Assembly (NCBI GenBank): GCA_903840355.1
Contig: CAIMFJ010000004.1
Span: 1 to 64,000 of the forward strand
DNA: 64,000 bases
Direction of reading: 5' to 3'
Source: an uncultured Opitutia bacterium
Lineage (GTDB): Bacteria > Verrucomicrobiota > Verrucomicrobiia > Opitutales > UBA953
Position 1 is the stretch's first letter. Every line of letters begins with the position of its first letter. Below are positions 63,240 to 64,000 of the stretch, piece after piece. The position numbers were made by a program, and so were the translations under genes. The notes under the pieces were generated by a model. That model saw only the letters and a list, made by a program, of their open reading frames with translations. It had not been told where the DNA came from and made no database searches.

Positions 63240-64000
63240 GCGCGAACGGCACGCCAAACCTTTAAGCAGGCTTCCACTAACGCAGGGAAATCAGCTAAGG
63301 GTACTTGGCTTGGACCATCGGAAATCGCTTTCGAGGGATCGGGGTGGGTTTCCATGAACAAACCATCAGCCCCCGCCGCTAAAGCCGCCTTAGCTAAAAC
63401 CGGAACATACTCGCGTTGCCCACCCGAAGAACCACCCGCAGCACCGGGTAATTGAACCGCGTGTGTGGCATCCATAATCGTGGGATGTCCAAAGCCAGCC
63501 ATGATGGGGAACGAGCGCATATCCACTACGAGGTTTTGATAACCAAACGTCGTCCCACGATCGGTCTGCCAAATTTCTGAAGCCTGTGCACCCGATAATT
63601 TATCAACCACGAAACGCATTTCGAACGGCGACAAGAATTGCCCCTTCTTCACATTCACAACCTTACCCGTCTTCGCGGCGGCGACGAGTAGATCAGTCTG
63701 ACGGCACATGAACGCGGGGATTTGTAAAACATCAACCACCTTGCCGACGGTTTCACATTGGTCGGGGCCGTGCACATCGGTGAGGACCGGAAAACCATAG
63801 TCTTGCTTCACCATCGCTAATAATTCTAAGCCCGCCTGCATCCCAGGACCGCGATCGCCACTGAGCGAGGTACGATTGGCCTTATCATAAGAACCTTTGA
63901 AAATAATATTCAATTCTGGGTGGCGTGCGGCCAACGCCTTTAAAGCCTGAGCCACCGTACGGCAATTAGACTCGGACTCGAGCGAACAAGGCCCGGCAAT
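63236..64000 (-). CDS. kdsA: 3-deoxy-8-phosphooctulonate synthase (partial, runs off right edge)
   Basis: 254 codons to the window end, with the N-terminal residues missing. Reading continues in frame to base 64000 as [16 protein letters not shown], the usual KdsA start motif (IAGPC-ES). Other motifs: [39 protein letters not shown] and [19 protein letters not shown] in part. It condenses arabinose 5-phosphate and phosphoenolpyruvate to the KDO precursor, so the organism makes lipopolysaccharide. Confidence 0.93.
   Translation of the reverse strand: MAGPCSLESESNCRTVAQALKALAARHPELNIIFKGSYDKANRTSLSGDRGPGMQAGLELLAMVKQDYGFPVLTDVHGPDQCETVGKVVDVLQIPAFMCRQTDLLVAAAKTGKVVNVKKGQFLSPFEMRFVVDKLSGAQASEIWQTDRGTTFGYQNLVVDMRSFPIMAGFGHPTIMDATHAVQLPGAAGGSSGGQREYVPVLAKAALAAGADGLFMETHPDPSKAISDGPSQVPLADFPALVEACLKVWRAVRA

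Overview
The window looks like chromosomal DNA of a diderm bacterium of the Planctomycetes-Verrucomicrobia-Chlamydiae group, most likely a verrucomicrobial (Opitutae-like) lineage. The reasons are a DUF1592-type cytochrome protein paired with a DUF1552 protein, two PEP-CTERM autotransporter-repeat proteins, a type II secretion operon with short atypical C, L and M components, lipopolysaccharide synthesis (kdsA), and moderately high GC with AT-rich gaps. The taxonomic call is an inference. Almost no start codon has a Shine-Dalgarno sequence in front of it.

Layout. The left edge (1-1416) is the only region with clear signs of rearrangement. A possible transposase start lies beside a gene that joins the front of a histone-deacetylase-like enzyme to the back of a DUF2075 helicase-like protein. 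Then come a secreted GH79-like glycoside hydrolase and a malonate uptake/activation operon (madL-madM-matB). An outer-membrane barrel protein and a small CxxC exported protein follow, then a Yip1-like membrane protein, a 485-base non-coding stretch, a small acidic protein, and a complete RND efflux operon (TolC-type lipoprotein, adaptor, pump). Two tandem paralogous PEP-CTERM proteins, a metallophosphoesterase, a secreted esterase and the DUF1552/DUF1592 pair complete a block of exported proteins (14.9-25.3 kb).

From 25.5 to 36.8 kb lies a type II secretion system in two convergent arms: C-like, G, H, I, J, K, L, M on the plus strand and D, E, F on the minus strand. Several components carry long low-complexity tails. 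Given the many secreted proteins next to it, this apparatus plausibly exports some of them, but the sequence does not prove that.

From 37 to 64 kb the content is mainly housekeeping: rmuC, tRNA-Ala, a SlyD-like isomerase with a cysteine-rich tail, an OsmC protein, a ferredoxin, purM, tRNA-Pro, a LysM protein, a Nudix hydrolase, a PfkB kinase, coaX-birA-nadC (cofactors), an AsmA-like protein with grpE-dnaJ (chaperones), hisG, aguB-aguA (agmatine to putrescine), feoA-feoB with a cysteine-rich partner behind a Fur-like palindrome, a POT transporter, xth, guaB, menC-menE, and a kdsA cut by the right edge.

No CRISPR array, prophage or rRNA was seen. The points most worth checking are the HDAC/DUF2075 chimera, the low-complexity tails on the secretion pseudopilins, the metallothionein-like SlyD tail, the tandem PEP-CTERM paralogues with different base composition, and the near absence of Shine-Dalgarno sites.
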